Source: JAITMY01 sp031549685 (lineage in GTDB: Bacteria; Bacteroidota; Bacteroidia; Bacteroidales; UBA932). Taken from it: a stretch of DNA of 64,000 nt. Of this stretch, positions 7,986 through 15,819 are shown piece after piece (within the stretch, counting starts at the first letter, position 1; each line of letters begins with the position of its first letter). The notes beneath the pieces are model-generated. The model was not told the DNA's origin. It ran no database searches and was given only the letters and a program-made list of their open reading frames with translations. The translations under genes were made by a program, and so were the position numbers. The stretch covers positions 1-64,000 of the forward strand of contig JAVBPG010000012.1 in assembly GCA_031549685.1 (NCBI GenBank). Direction: 5' to 3'.

Positions 7986-9767
7986 CTAACTCGAAAACTG
8001 TACAAGCATATTGCGGTACGCCGAAAATATTTTTGACTTGGATACAAAGCCAACGTACATGTTGTCCGCGCTGACAACGGGAAGGTTCCAGGCGCCCGAC
8101 TTCTCAAACTTATCCAGCACCGTTTCCATGCTCTCGCCCTCAATGACCACGTCGGGCGGGGAGCTCATGTAGCCCTCCACGGTGGTGGTATCGTACAGCT
8201 CGGGCTTAAACATTTCCTTGCGCACATCGTCCAGCAGCACAATGCCCATCAGGTGGTTGTTGTCGTCAATAACGGGAAAGGCGTTGCGCTTCGACTTGGC
8301 CACTACCTTTACCAGCTCGCCCAGCGTGGCGTTAATGTTTACCGGGTTGAAATCCTGCTCCACCAGGGCGTCGGTTTTGAGCAGCGTGAGTACAGCCTTA
8401 TCCTTGTTTTGCGTACGCAAATCGCCGGCCTGCGCCAGGCGCTTGGTGTAAATGGAGTGCGGCTCGAAGTAGAGAATGATGGTGTAGGCCACAATGGAGG
8501 TCAGCATGAGCGGCATAAGCAGCGCGTACCCTCCGGTAATTTCGGCAATCAAAAAGATGGCGGTAAGCGGCGAGTGCATTACGGCCGCCATGAGCCCGCC
8601 CATGCCCACCAGGGTAAAGTTGGCCTCGGGCAGCCTGAGGTTTTGGAAGGAAAAGTTGAGCAGCTTGGCCACAAAAAAGCCGCAGAGCCCGCCTATAAAC
8701 AGCGTGGGGCCAAAGGTTCCGCCCACGCCGCCGCCGCCGTTGGTGGCCGCCATGGCCACCACCTTGAAGGTGATGAGCAGCGCCAGGTAGGCGAAGATAA
8801 ACCACCAGGAGTCAATGAATTTTTCGGGAAAGATGGTGTTCTGAAAAATGGCCCCCGAATCGCCCTTGAGCAGCGAGGTAAGTATGCCGTAGCCCTCGCC
8901 GTACAGCGGGGGAAAAAGGAATATCATGAGCCCCAGGATGCTGCCGCCCACCAGCAGCTTTTTGGTGGGCGTGCCCAGCTTCTTGAAGCGGCTTTCGATA
9001 AACAGCGTACCGCGCGTAAAGTACAGCCCCACCAGCCCGCAAAAAACGCCGAGCACTAAGTAGTAGGGCAAATTCCGTACCTCAAACGTTTGTATGGCGT
9101 TGGCAAACTCCACCTCGGGGCCCAGCCACAGGTACGACACCAGCGTGGCGGCCACGGCCGAAATGAGCAACGGAACGATGGACGAGAGCGTGATGTCGAT
9201 CATCAGCACCTCGAGCGTAAAAATTACGCCGGCCAGCGGCGCCTTGAATATGCCGCCGATGGCGCCCGCCGCGCCGCAGGCCAGCAGCAGCGTTATATTC
9301 TTGTAGTTGAGGCGCAGCGCCTGGCCAATGTTGCTGCCAATGGCCGAGCCCGTGAGCACGATGGGCGCCTCGGCCCCCACCGATCCGCCGAAGCCTATGG
9401 TGGTGGAGCTGGCAATAATGGATGTCCACACGTTGTGCCGCGGCAGCTTGGAGTCCTTGCGCGATATGGCGTACAGCACGCGCGTTACCCCGTGGCTGAT
9501 GTTATCTTTTACCACGTATTTTACAAAAAGCACGGTGAGCAGCATGCCTATGGCGGGGTAGGCAAAGTAGAGCAGGCTCGACCCGTCGATTTTGCCAATG
9601 AAGCCCACCAGGTTGTGCTGCACAAAGTGCACCGTGTGCTTGAGCAGCACCGCGGCCAAACCGCTCAGTAAGCCTGTAACAACGCTCAGCACCAGCATGA
9701 GCCGGCGCTCGTTTACGCGCTTGACGCGGGTGGCAAAATATCGGACAAATAGCTGAGTTTTAATCAT
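7986..9767 (-). CDS. CLC-family voltage-gated chloride channel/antiporter with CBS domains
   Basis: A hydrophobic CLC core carries 'GGSVGAEAPIVLTGSAIGSNIGQ' (the GxExP motif with its gating glutamate) and 'GGVGGTFGPTLFIGG' (the GxFxP motif). Two CBS domains follow in the last ~130 residues ('VNINATLGELVKVVAKS', 'MSSPPDVVIEGESMETVLDKF'). I chose the ATG at 9767 ('MIKTQLFVRYFATRVKR'): the open frame runs to 10064, but that extension is low-quality sequence antisense to a real small gene. The first CLC selectivity motif GSGIP is not preserved ('NISHGVTRV'), as in the ClcB-like branch. Channel versus H+/Cl- exchanger cannot be decided here. A TATCTTTG box lies at 9787-9794 on this strand. Confidence 0.92.
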   Translation of the reverse strand: MIKTQLFVRYFATRVKRVNERRLMLVLSVVTGLLSGLAAVLLKHTVHFVQHNLVGFIGKIDGSSLLYFAYPAIGMLLTVLFVKYVVKDNISHGVTRVLYAISRKDSKLPRHNVWTSIIASSTTIGFGGSVGAEAPIVLTGSAIGSNIGQALRLNYKNITLLLACGAAGAIGGIFKAPLAGVIFTLEVLMIDITLSSIVPLLISAVAATLVSYLWLGPEVEFANAIQTFEVRNLPYYLVLGVFCGLVGLYFTRGTLFIESRFKKLGTPTKKLLVGGSILGLMIFLFPPLYGEGYGILTSLLKGDSGAIFQNTIFPEKFIDSWWFIFAYLALLITFKVVAMAATNGGGGVGGTFGPTLFIGGLCGFFVAKLLNFSFQNLRLPEANFTLVGMGGLMAAVMHSPLTAIFLIAEITGGYALLMPLMLTSIVAYTIILYFEPHSIYTKRLAQAGDLRTQNKDKAVLTLLKTDALVEQDFNPVNINATLGELVKVVAKSKRNAFPVIDDNNHLMGIVLLDDVRKEMFKPELYDTTTVEGYMSSPPDVVIEGESMETVLDKFEKSGAWNLPVVSADNMYVGFVSKSKIFSAYRNMLVQFSS

Positions 9768-9786
9768 GTTTTTTGGACACGGAAAG

Positions 9787-9814
9787 CAAAGATAGCAAAA
9801 AAGGATTACCTTTG
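9787..9814. promoter_or_regulatory. Divergent pair of -7 boxes
   Basis: TATCTTTG on the minus strand (9787-9794) faces the chloride channel gene, and TACCTTTG on the plus strand (9807-9814) faces the small membrane protein gene. Both match TAnnTTTG. No convincing -33 TTTG was found for either. Confidence 0.55.
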
Positions 9815-9833
9815 GAAGGCAAAAATGCTGATT

Positions 9834-10127
9834 ATGATACGACGCACAAAGCATCGCACGGTGGGGTTTGTACTGGGTTTGGCGGCTCCCATACTCTTTT
9901 TCTTTATTGCCTACTTCCTGCAGTACAGCATGTTTTCGCCGTGGCAGTACCTCCGGTTTTTGGTGTCGCACCAGGTGCTGAGCAAGGTGGCCAGCCTGTG
10001 CGTTTTTCCCAACCTCATTGTATTTTTTACCGCTATCGGATTCGATAAGGATTCCGTGGCCCACGGAGTCCTCTTCTCCACCATACTGTGGGCGCTGGCG
10101 GTAGCGGTGCTGTACTTTTCGTTTTAG
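9834..10127 (+). CDS. Small membrane protein of unknown function
   Basis: The ~97-residue product has three apparent hydrophobic segments ('TVGFVLGLAAPILFFFIAYF', 'VASLCVFPNLIVFFTAIGF', 'GVLFSTILWALAVAVLYFSF') and no signal for export. An alternative ATG lies at 9825, but with the TACCTTTG box at 9807-9814 that would leave almost no leader, so 9834 is preferred. It stands alone, divergent from the CLC gene and convergent with the LolA-like gene, ending 3 bases from it. I do not recognise a named family. Confidence 0.65.
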   Translation: MIRRTKHRTVGFVLGLAAPILFFFIAYFLQYSMFSPWQYLRFLVSHQVLSKVASLCVFPNLIVFFTAIGFDKDSVAHGVLFSTILWALAVAVLYFSF

Positions 10128-10130
10128 CGG

Positions 10131-10763
10131 CTACCGCATATCCACTACCTCCACGTTGGGGTGCTTCTTTACATCGAAGGTAAACTCGGCGGCGCTTGGG
10201 TTGACGGTGGTGTCGAACTTTTTGATGGCAACAAATACGCTGCTACCGCTCTTGTCAAAGTAAATAATGCTCACGGGCTCCAGCGTTTTTTTGTCTAAGC
10301 GCAGGTTGATGTTGGTGTAGGTGGCCTGGGCATCTTTGGGGAATAAATCAATCTCGGCAATGGTTTTTCCGCCCTCGGTTCGCTCGGGGCGTAGCTTGTA
10401 CTTGTAGTCCTTTGCGTCGATGGAAAACAGCGCGGCGGGGTTGGCAAAAATGCCGTCCTCAATGGGGTTGGGCAGGCTGATGGTAACCTCGTTGGCGCTC
10501 TTGAGGTAGGTCCAGCGCAGCTCGCCGTTGAAGTAAATGGTGCTGCCGTCCCACTCCATTTTGTACATGTTGTCCTTCACCAGCAGCACTCCCTGCTCGC
10601 TTTCCTTGGTTTGGTCGGCGGTGGTGTACACGTACTCAAAGCTGACCGATAGCGTTTGCGTTTTTTGCATTTGCGCCGAAAACTTTTCGAGCAAGCTTTT
10701 TGCGTCCTGCGCAAAACCAAGCGCGGGAAGGATTATGGCGAGGGCGAGGAATGCTTTTTTCAT
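10131..10763 (-). CDS. LolA-like outer-membrane lipoprotein carrier
   Basis: The 210-residue protein has a signal peptide ('MKKAFLALAIILPALGFAQ') and the LolA/LolB-type half-barrel pattern: 'QTLSVSFEYVYTTAD', 'GVLLVKDNMYKMEWDGSTIYFNGE', 'EVTISLPNPIEDG' and 'LRLDKKTLEPVSIIYFDKSG'. LolA chaperones lipoproteins across the periplasm to the outer membrane. It lies 173 bases downstream of ftsK on the same strand, a pairing that is common in Bacteroidota. The family is divergent, so I call it LolA-like. Confidence 0.82.
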   Translation of the reverse strand: MKKAFLALAIILPALGFAQDAKSLLEKFSAQMQKTQTLSVSFEYVYTTADQTKESEQGVLLVKDNMYKMEWDGSTIYFNGELRWTYLKSANEVTISLPNPIEDGIFANPAALFSIDAKDYKYKLRPERTEGGKTIAEIDLFPKDAQATYTNINLRLDKKTLEPVSIIYFDKSGSSVFVAIKKFDTTVNPSAAEFTFDVKKHPNVEVVDMR

Positions 10764-10808
10764 AAAATGAGAAGCTGTCTAAATTTTATTAAAAATAAAG
10801 TTTTGAGG

Positions 10809-10925
10809 TTGTCATGCTGAGTGAAGCGAAGCATCTCCAGCTCGCACCACGATTCGATTTTGAAACAACATGAGATCCCTGTCTGCGTTGCGTAGCAGGC
10901 GGGCTTCGCTTCGCATGACAATGCA
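10809..10925. repeat. Imperfect palindromic intergenic repeat (GTCATGCTGAGTGAAGCG type)
   Basis: The left arm 10809-10837 (TTGTCATGCTGAGTGAAGCG...) pairs imperfectly with the right arm ending at 10925 (...CTTCGCTTCGCATGACAATG). It fills the gap between ftsK and the LolA-like gene. A half copy occurs at 26080-26107. It belongs to the widespread class of short palindromic intergenic repeats. Confidence 0.7.
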
Positions 10926-10936
10926 TGTGGTACTAC

Positions 10937-13354
10937 CTACAGCATATTCAGCATTTGCTCCAGCGCCATGGTGTCGGCAATGCGCACCTGGCGGGGCTTG
11001 CTGCCCTCCTGCGGGCCAACAACGCCGGCGGCCTCCAGCTGGTCCATAATGCGGCCGGCGCGGTTATAGCCAAGGTTAAACTTGCGCTGAATCATGGAGG
11101 TTGAGCCCTGCTGCGTTTCCACCACAAAGCGGGCAATTTCCTCAAACATGTTGTCGCGGCTCTTCATGTCGATGCCTGACAAGTCCTTCCCCTCGGCGTT
11201 TTCGGGCACGTACTCGGGCAGGTGGAACGCAGTAGGGTAGCCCTGCTGCTTGCCAATGAACTCCACAATTTTTTCGACCTCGGGCGTATCCACAAAGGCG
11301 CACTGTACGCGCACGATGTCGCTGCCGGTGGACACGAGCATATCGCCCTTGCCGATGAGGTGCTGGGCTCCGGTGGTGTCGAGTATGGTGCGCGAGTCGA
11401 TCATGCTGGTAACGCGGAAGGCTATCCGCGCGGGGAAGTTGGCCTTAATCAATCCCGTAATCACGTTAGTAGTAGGGCGTTGCGTTGCAATTACCAGGTG
11501 GATGCCGATGGCGCGCGCCAGCTGGGCCAGGCGCGCTATGGGCGTTTCGACCTCGCGTCCGGCGGTCATAATCAGGTCGGCAAACTCATCGATTACCAGC
11601 ACGATGTAGGGCAGGTAGCGGTGCCCCTTTTCGGGGTTGAGGCGGCGGTCGATAAACTTCTGGTTGTACTCCTTGATGTTGCGCACGGCCGCGTCCTTGA
11701 GCAGGTTGTAGCGGTTGTCCATTTCAATGCACAGCGAGTTGAGCGTGTAAATTACCTTTTGGTTATCGGTAATGATGGCATCGTCGGCATCGGGCAGTTT
11801 GGCCAGGAAGTGCTTTTCGACCTTGGCGTAGAGCGGCAGCTCCACCTTTTTGGGGTCAACCAGCACCAGCTTGAGCTGCGAGGGGTGCATTTTGTACAGC
11901 AGCGAGGTAAGCACAGCGTTCAGCCCCACCGATTTACCCTGTCCTGTTGCGCCGGCAATGAGCAGGTGCGGCATTTTGGCAAGGTCAATTACAAAGGATT
12001 TGTTGGTAATGGTTTTGCCCAGGCCAATGGGCAGGTCGAACTTGGAGTCGTTGAACTCGGCCGACTTGATAATGGCCTGCATGGGCACAATTTCGGGGTT
12101 CTGGTTGGGCACCTCAATACCTATGGTACCCTTGCCGGGAATGGGCGCTATGATGCGGATGCCGAGCGCGGCAAGGCTCAGCGCAATATCGTTTTCGAGC
12201 CCCTTGATTTTTGAAATGCGGACGCCCGGCGCCGGAACTATTTCGTACAGCGTAACGGTGGGGCCAATGGTGGCCTTGATTTCGGCAATGGCAATGTTGT
12301 AGTGCCCCAGCGTGCGCACAATTTTATTTTTGTTGGCCTCCAGCTCCTCGGGCGTTACCGATTTGGCCGATTTTGAGTACTCGTTGAGCAAGTCGGGCGA
12401 CGGGTACTGGTAGCGCGACAGGTCGGCCTTGGGGTCGTACGGCAGCAGGCTGGCGGTAACTTCGTCCACCTGCTCGCCCTCCTCGCCTTCTTCCACCGAG
12501 AATTCCAGCTCGCCCTCATTTTCCTCCTCGCCGCCTTCGAGCAGCACCTCCTCGCTACTTTCCTCCGGCTCCTCCTCCCGGGCTTCAACGGTCAGCGGAA
12601 TGCTTTCCTCGTCCAGCTCCAGCATTATCTCCTCCTCGCCCTCGCTGGCAGGCTCTGTAGTGCTGTCCCCGGCATGCTCTACCTCCTCCCGGTGCGCAGG
12701 CACTCCTTCCTCCGGCTCTGCAGGCGCTTCGGCGACGGCTTTCTTGCCGTGTACGAGGCGCTGCACTAGCAGCCGCGCCTTGAGCGAGAAGGTGGGTATG
12801 GTGTAGCTCAAAAGCAAAAAGTAGGCCACCACCAGCAGCGCAATGCTGCCGAATTTCCCGAGCACGGCCAGCAGCCAGGTTTGCCCCACGGCGTATCCGT
12901 GCGCGCCGCCCAGGCCGGCGCCGAGCAGGCTGCGGTTGGGGCTGGCCACGCCAAAGGTAATGGATACCAGCAGCATGACGATGAATAGAATGCCGCACAG
13001 CCGCCAGGTTTTGAGCTTAAACCAGCGCAGCAGCCTGAAGGCAATAATGCCCGTTATGACCGGAATACACAGCGCGCTCACGCCAAACCAGCGGGTAACT
13101 ATAACGCTTGCTATCCAGTTGCCCAGCTTGCCGCCCCAGTTCTCGGCCTGCAGGCCGTCGCCGGCCACGGCCGATACGCCTCCAAAGCTGTGATCGACGT
13201 CCCAGCTGACGAAAAACGAGAGGGTGGAAATAAAGGTGTACAGCGAGAGCAGCAGCAGCGCCACGCCCATGCCCACGCGCCACTTGCGCAGGGTCTCGGG
13301 CGAGAGTCTGCGCGCTGCTTTTTCGGGTTCGCTTTTTTGTTTCTTCGAGGCCAT
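10937..13354 (-). CDS. ftsK: DNA translocase FtsK
   Basis: The 805-residue protein has an N-terminal membrane domain (four or more hydrophobic segments, residues ~27-190), a short acidic linker (~210-300) and the FtsK alpha domain. The motor ATPase has Walker A 'GATGQGKS' (468-475) and Walker B 'LKLVLVDPKKVEL'. The C-terminal winged-helix gamma domain ('SMIQRKFNLGYNRAGRIMDQL') would recognise the polarity sequences that orient FtsK. It pumps chromosome DNA toward the dif site at the septum and activates XerCD. It precedes the LolA-like gene. Confidence 0.97.
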   Translation of the reverse strand: MASKKQKSEPEKAARRLSPETLRKWRVGMGVALLLLSLYTFISTLSFFVSWDVDHSFGGVSAVAGDGLQAENWGGKLGNWIASVIVTRWFGVSALCIPVITGIIAFRLLRWFKLKTWRLCGILFIVMLLVSITFGVASPNRSLLGAGLGGAHGYAVGQTWLLAVLGKFGSIALLVVAYFLLLSYTIPTFSLKARLLVQRLVHGKKAVAEAPAEPEEGVPAHREEVEHAGDSTTEPASEGEEEIMLELDEESIPLTVEAREEEPEESSEEVLLEGGEEENEGELEFSVEEGEEGEQVDEVTASLLPYDPKADLSRYQYPSPDLLNEYSKSAKSVTPEELEANKNKIVRTLGHYNIAIAEIKATIGPTVTLYEIVPAPGVRISKIKGLENDIALSLAALGIRIIAPIPGKGTIGIEVPNQNPEIVPMQAIIKSAEFNDSKFDLPIGLGKTITNKSFVIDLAKMPHLLIAGATGQGKSVGLNAVLTSLLYKMHPSQLKLVLVDPKKVELPLYAKVEKHFLAKLPDADDAIITDNQKVIYTLNSLCIEMDNRYNLLKDAAVRNIKEYNQKFIDRRLNPEKGHRYLPYIVLVIDEFADLIMTAGREVETPIARLAQLARAIGIHLVIATQRPTTNVITGLIKANFPARIAFRVTSMIDSRTILDTTGAQHLIGKGDMLVSTGSDIVRVQCAFVDTPEVEKIVEFIGKQQGYPTAFHLPEYVPENAEGKDLSGIDMKSRDNMFEEIARFVVETQQGSTSMIQRKFNLGYNRAGRIMDQLEAAGVVGPQEGSKPRQVRIADTMALEQMLNML

Positions 13355-13380
13355 TTATGTTTTAAAAAAAGGTCAAGTTG

Positions 13381-13590
13381 CTACTCCCACAGGGAGTATA
13401 TTTTATTAACCGTGGGTGCCGCGAAGCAAACCCACGGTACATGCGCAAAACTCTACATGGCGCGCGGAGCAAGCGTTTTACAAGAGCTAAGCTGCTATTC
13501 CGCGCGCAACAAGCTGCTGCTTCCCTTCCGTAGGTTCTGCTTCGCGACACCTACGGTTATTCAAGTTTAGCCCTTGCAGGGCACAATAGT
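13381..13590. repeat. Large imperfect palindromic intergenic element, copy 1
   Basis: This ~210-base element fills most of the 337-base gap upstream of ftsK. It has outer arms (CCCACAGGGAG... / ...CCCTTGCAGGGC), an 'ATTTTATTAACCGTGGGTG' segment and inner arms around 'GCGCGCGGAGCAAGCG'. The same layout recurs at 24504-24720. It has no credible coding capacity. Confidence 0.6.
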
Positions 13591-13691
13591 AATGTGCCTG
13601 AAGAGTAAATAAAAAAAATTAAAACAGCTTTTCAGAACGACATGAGGAACCTTTTGTAGAAAGCTATATCAAGCTATCAAATCCCTAATGC

Positions 13692-15293
13692 TTACTTCAG
13701 CAGCTTTTCGTATTCTTTCCAGTTTTTCATTATCTCCACCGCCTTTTGGTAGCCGTTGTCAATGGCCGGGTACACCACCTCGTAGTAGGCGCTGCTGGTA
13801 AACAGGTCCTGGGCTATCATGCCTTTCATCTGTACGCAAATATCGCCTTTCGCCTTGGCTATTTCCGCCTCGTTTTTGGGCAGCTTCTGCTCCTCGGCGT
13901 AGCTCACCAGCTCGCCGAACAGGGCATCGCTTACGCTGAAGCGCTCGTTGAATTCCTTGAAGCTTGCGTAATCCTGCTTTAGCGCTTTACGGTTTTTATC
14001 GATGTAGCGCAGCGTGAACTGGCCGAGTATGTTTTTGCGCACCAGCTGGCCGTGGTACTTGGTGTAGCTGCTCGTATCGAGCGGCACGAATACGTCGGGC
14101 GTAATGCCGCCGCCGCCGTACACCGCGCGCTTGTTTTTGAGCGTGTAGAATTTGAGCGAGTCGGGCAGGGCCTTCATGCTGTCGGGGTGGTAGGCCTCGC
14201 CGCTGGTGAAGCGCTGGTAAAAATCCTTGTAGTAGTTTTCCGTCTTGCCGTTGTCGTACGGGCGCTGAATCATGCGGCCGGTGGGCGTGTGGTAGCGCGC
14301 TATGGTAACGCGCACCAGCGAGCCGTCGGGCAGCTCAATCTGGTTTTGCACCAAGCCCTTGCCAAACGAGCGTCGGCCTACTATCAGCCCCCTGTCCCAA
14401 TCCTGCACGGCGCCCACCAGGATTTCGCTGGCCGAGGCCGAATTTTCGTCAATCAGAATGATGAGCTTTCCCGTCTCGAACTTTTTGAGCGAGTCGCTCG
14501 ACACAACATCGATGCGGGGCAGGGCGCGGCCTTCGGTATAGACCATGAGCTCGCCCTTGGGCAAAAATTCGTCGGCAATGAGCGTTGAGGCGTCAAACAG
14601 CCCGCCGGAGTTGCTGCGCAGGTCGAGTATGATGCCCTCGGGTTTTTTGCCCAGCTCCTTCAGCGCATTTACGAACTCGGCGTGCGAGGTGCCGGCAAAC
14701 CTGCTCAGGCGGATGTAGGCAATATCGGGGGCTGCCCAAAAGGTGGCGTCGATGCTGTAGAGCGGAATCCTGTCGCGGGTAATGCTGAAGTCGAGTAGCT
14801 CGCCCGCGCCGCTGCGCTGTACGCGCACGTTGACCACGGTGCCCTTGGGGCCGCGCAGCTTTTTTTGCACCTGGATATTGCTCAGGCTCACGCCGGCGAT
14901 GTTTTCGCCGTCAACCTCCACAATGCGGTCGCCGGCCAGCATGCCCACCTTTTGCGCGGGGCCTCCGGCAATGGTGGTTACCACCAGCAGCGTATCGCTC
15001 ATAATGTTGAACTCAATGCCTATGCCGTCAAAGTTGCCCTGCAGCGATTCGTTGGTGGCTTTGGCATCCTTAGCTGATGTGTAACCCGAGTGAGGATCGA
15101 GCTGGCTTAGCACCTTTATGATGGCATCCTCGGTAAGCTTGCTGATATTGACGGTATCCACATACGAGGTGGAGAGGTAGTATATAAACCGCCCGAACTT
15201 GAACATGGATTCGTTGACATCCTTCAGCGGTTGCGCCTGCAGCGTTAGCGCGGCGGAGAGGAGAAGGGTAAGAGAAAGCAGTTTTTTCATCAA
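13692..15293 (-). CDS. S41-family C-terminal processing peptidase
   Basis: The 533-residue protein has a signal peptide (cleavage near 'LQAQ'), a PDZ domain (~residues 85-165, 'GIGIEFNIMSDTLLVV', 'AGDRIVEVDGENIAG') and the S41 core. The catalytic serine is in 'ENSASASEI' (S287) and the lysine in 'RSFGKGLVQ' (K312), giving the Ser/Lys dyad of CtpA/Prc. Such periplasmic proteases trim C-termini or degrade misfolded envelope proteins. A helical C-terminal region of ~150 residues follows. The gene is 20 bases downstream of the DivIC/FtsB-like gene on the same strand, suggesting a joint envelope/division transcript. Confidence 0.93.
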   Translation of the reverse strand: MMKKLLSLTLLLSAALTLQAQPLKDVNESMFKFGRFIYYLSTSYVDTVNISKLTEDAIIKVLSQLDPHSGYTSAKDAKATNESLQGNFDGIGIEFNIMSDTLLVVTTIAGGPAQKVGMLAGDRIVEVDGENIAGVSLSNIQVQKKLRGPKGTVVNVRVQRSGAGELLDFSITRDRIPLYSIDATFWAAPDIAYIRLSRFAGTSHAEFVNALKELGKKPEGIILDLRSNSGGLFDASTLIADEFLPKGELMVYTEGRALPRIDVVSSDSLKKFETGKLIILIDENSASASEILVGAVQDWDRGLIVGRRSFGKGLVQNQIELPDGSLVRVTIARYHTPTGRMIQRPYDNGKTENYYKDFYQRFTSGEAYHPDSMKALPDSLKFYTLKNKRAVYGGGGITPDVFVPLDTSSYTKYHGQLVRKNILGQFTLRYIDKNRKALKQDYASFKEFNERFSVSDALFGELVSYAEEQKLPKNEAEIAKAKGDICVQMKGMIAQDLFTSSAYYEVVYPAIDNGYQKAVEIMKNWKEYEKLLK

Positions 15294-15313
15294 AGTATTA
15301 TCAGTTTTAGAGC

Positions 15314-15634
15314 CTATTCCACAACAATAAAAATATCCTCGTTGGCGCGCTTCATGAGGTAGTGCTCGCGGGCGTATTTTTCGAGCTTTTCGCTATCGGT
15401 TTTCAGCTCGTCGAGGCGCTCGCTGTTTTCCTTTACCACGGCGGTGTAGTAGGCTACATCGCGCTCCAGGCTTGCTATCTGCCGGTTCAGCGAAAGGCGA
15501 TCGATAAGGCTGTTGCTGTCAAAAAATCCAATCCACACGGCAAAGACGAGGGTGGTAAGCAGGTACTTGTTGCGTAGCGCCCGCAGCGCGCGCCGCAGCG
15601 CCGGATTTTTCGGAAGACGGAGACGAAATTTCAT
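15314..15634 (-). CDS. Septum formation initiator (FtsB/DivIC family)
   Basis: The 106-residue protein has a basic N-terminus, a single membrane helix ('YLLTTLVFAVWIGFF') and a coiled coil ('LNRQIASLERDVAYYTAVVKE') ending in 'YAREHYLMKRANEDIFIV', the usual FtsB/DivIC signature. It would join FtsL/FtsQ in the divisome. I chose ATG 15634 ('MKFRLRLPKN') over the upstream in-frame codon at 15664 because the extra ten residues lie in the intergenic region. Neighbouring ftsK supports a division role. Confidence 0.88.
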   Translation of the reverse strand: MKFRLRLPKNPALRRALRALRNKYLLTTLVFAVWIGFFDSNSLIDRLSLNRQIASLERDVAYYTAVVKENSERLDELKTDSEKLEKYAREHYLMKRANEDIFIVVE

Positions 15635-15741
15635 TGTTTTATTAGGTCGAAAATTAACGAACAAAGTTATGTTTTTTACGCCGAATTGGCTATTCGCTGC
15701 CTTGGAGCCGCGTTAAATAGTATTTAAGTTTTTGGTAGTGA

Positions 15742-15773
15742 TTTGTCTTAACCGGCAAATTGAGCTTACTTTG
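15742..15773 (+). promoter_or_regulatory. Bacteroidota promoter for the TonB receptor
   Basis: A TTTG at 15742-15745 (-33) is followed after 20 bases by TTACTTTG at 15766-15773, one mismatch from TAnnTTTG. Spacing fits. The receptor ATG is 46 bases further on. Confidence 0.55.
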
Positions 15774-15819
15774 CGCTCCTGAAAAAAAAACGAAGCAGCA
15801 CCTGCTTTGTGTTGCGCCA

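Noticed and set aside
9768..10064. N-terminal extension of the chloride channel frame to 10064
   Set aside because: The extra 99 residues have no channel character, run antisense to a better small membrane-protein gene and include the promoter region; ATG 9767 gives a normal CLC start.
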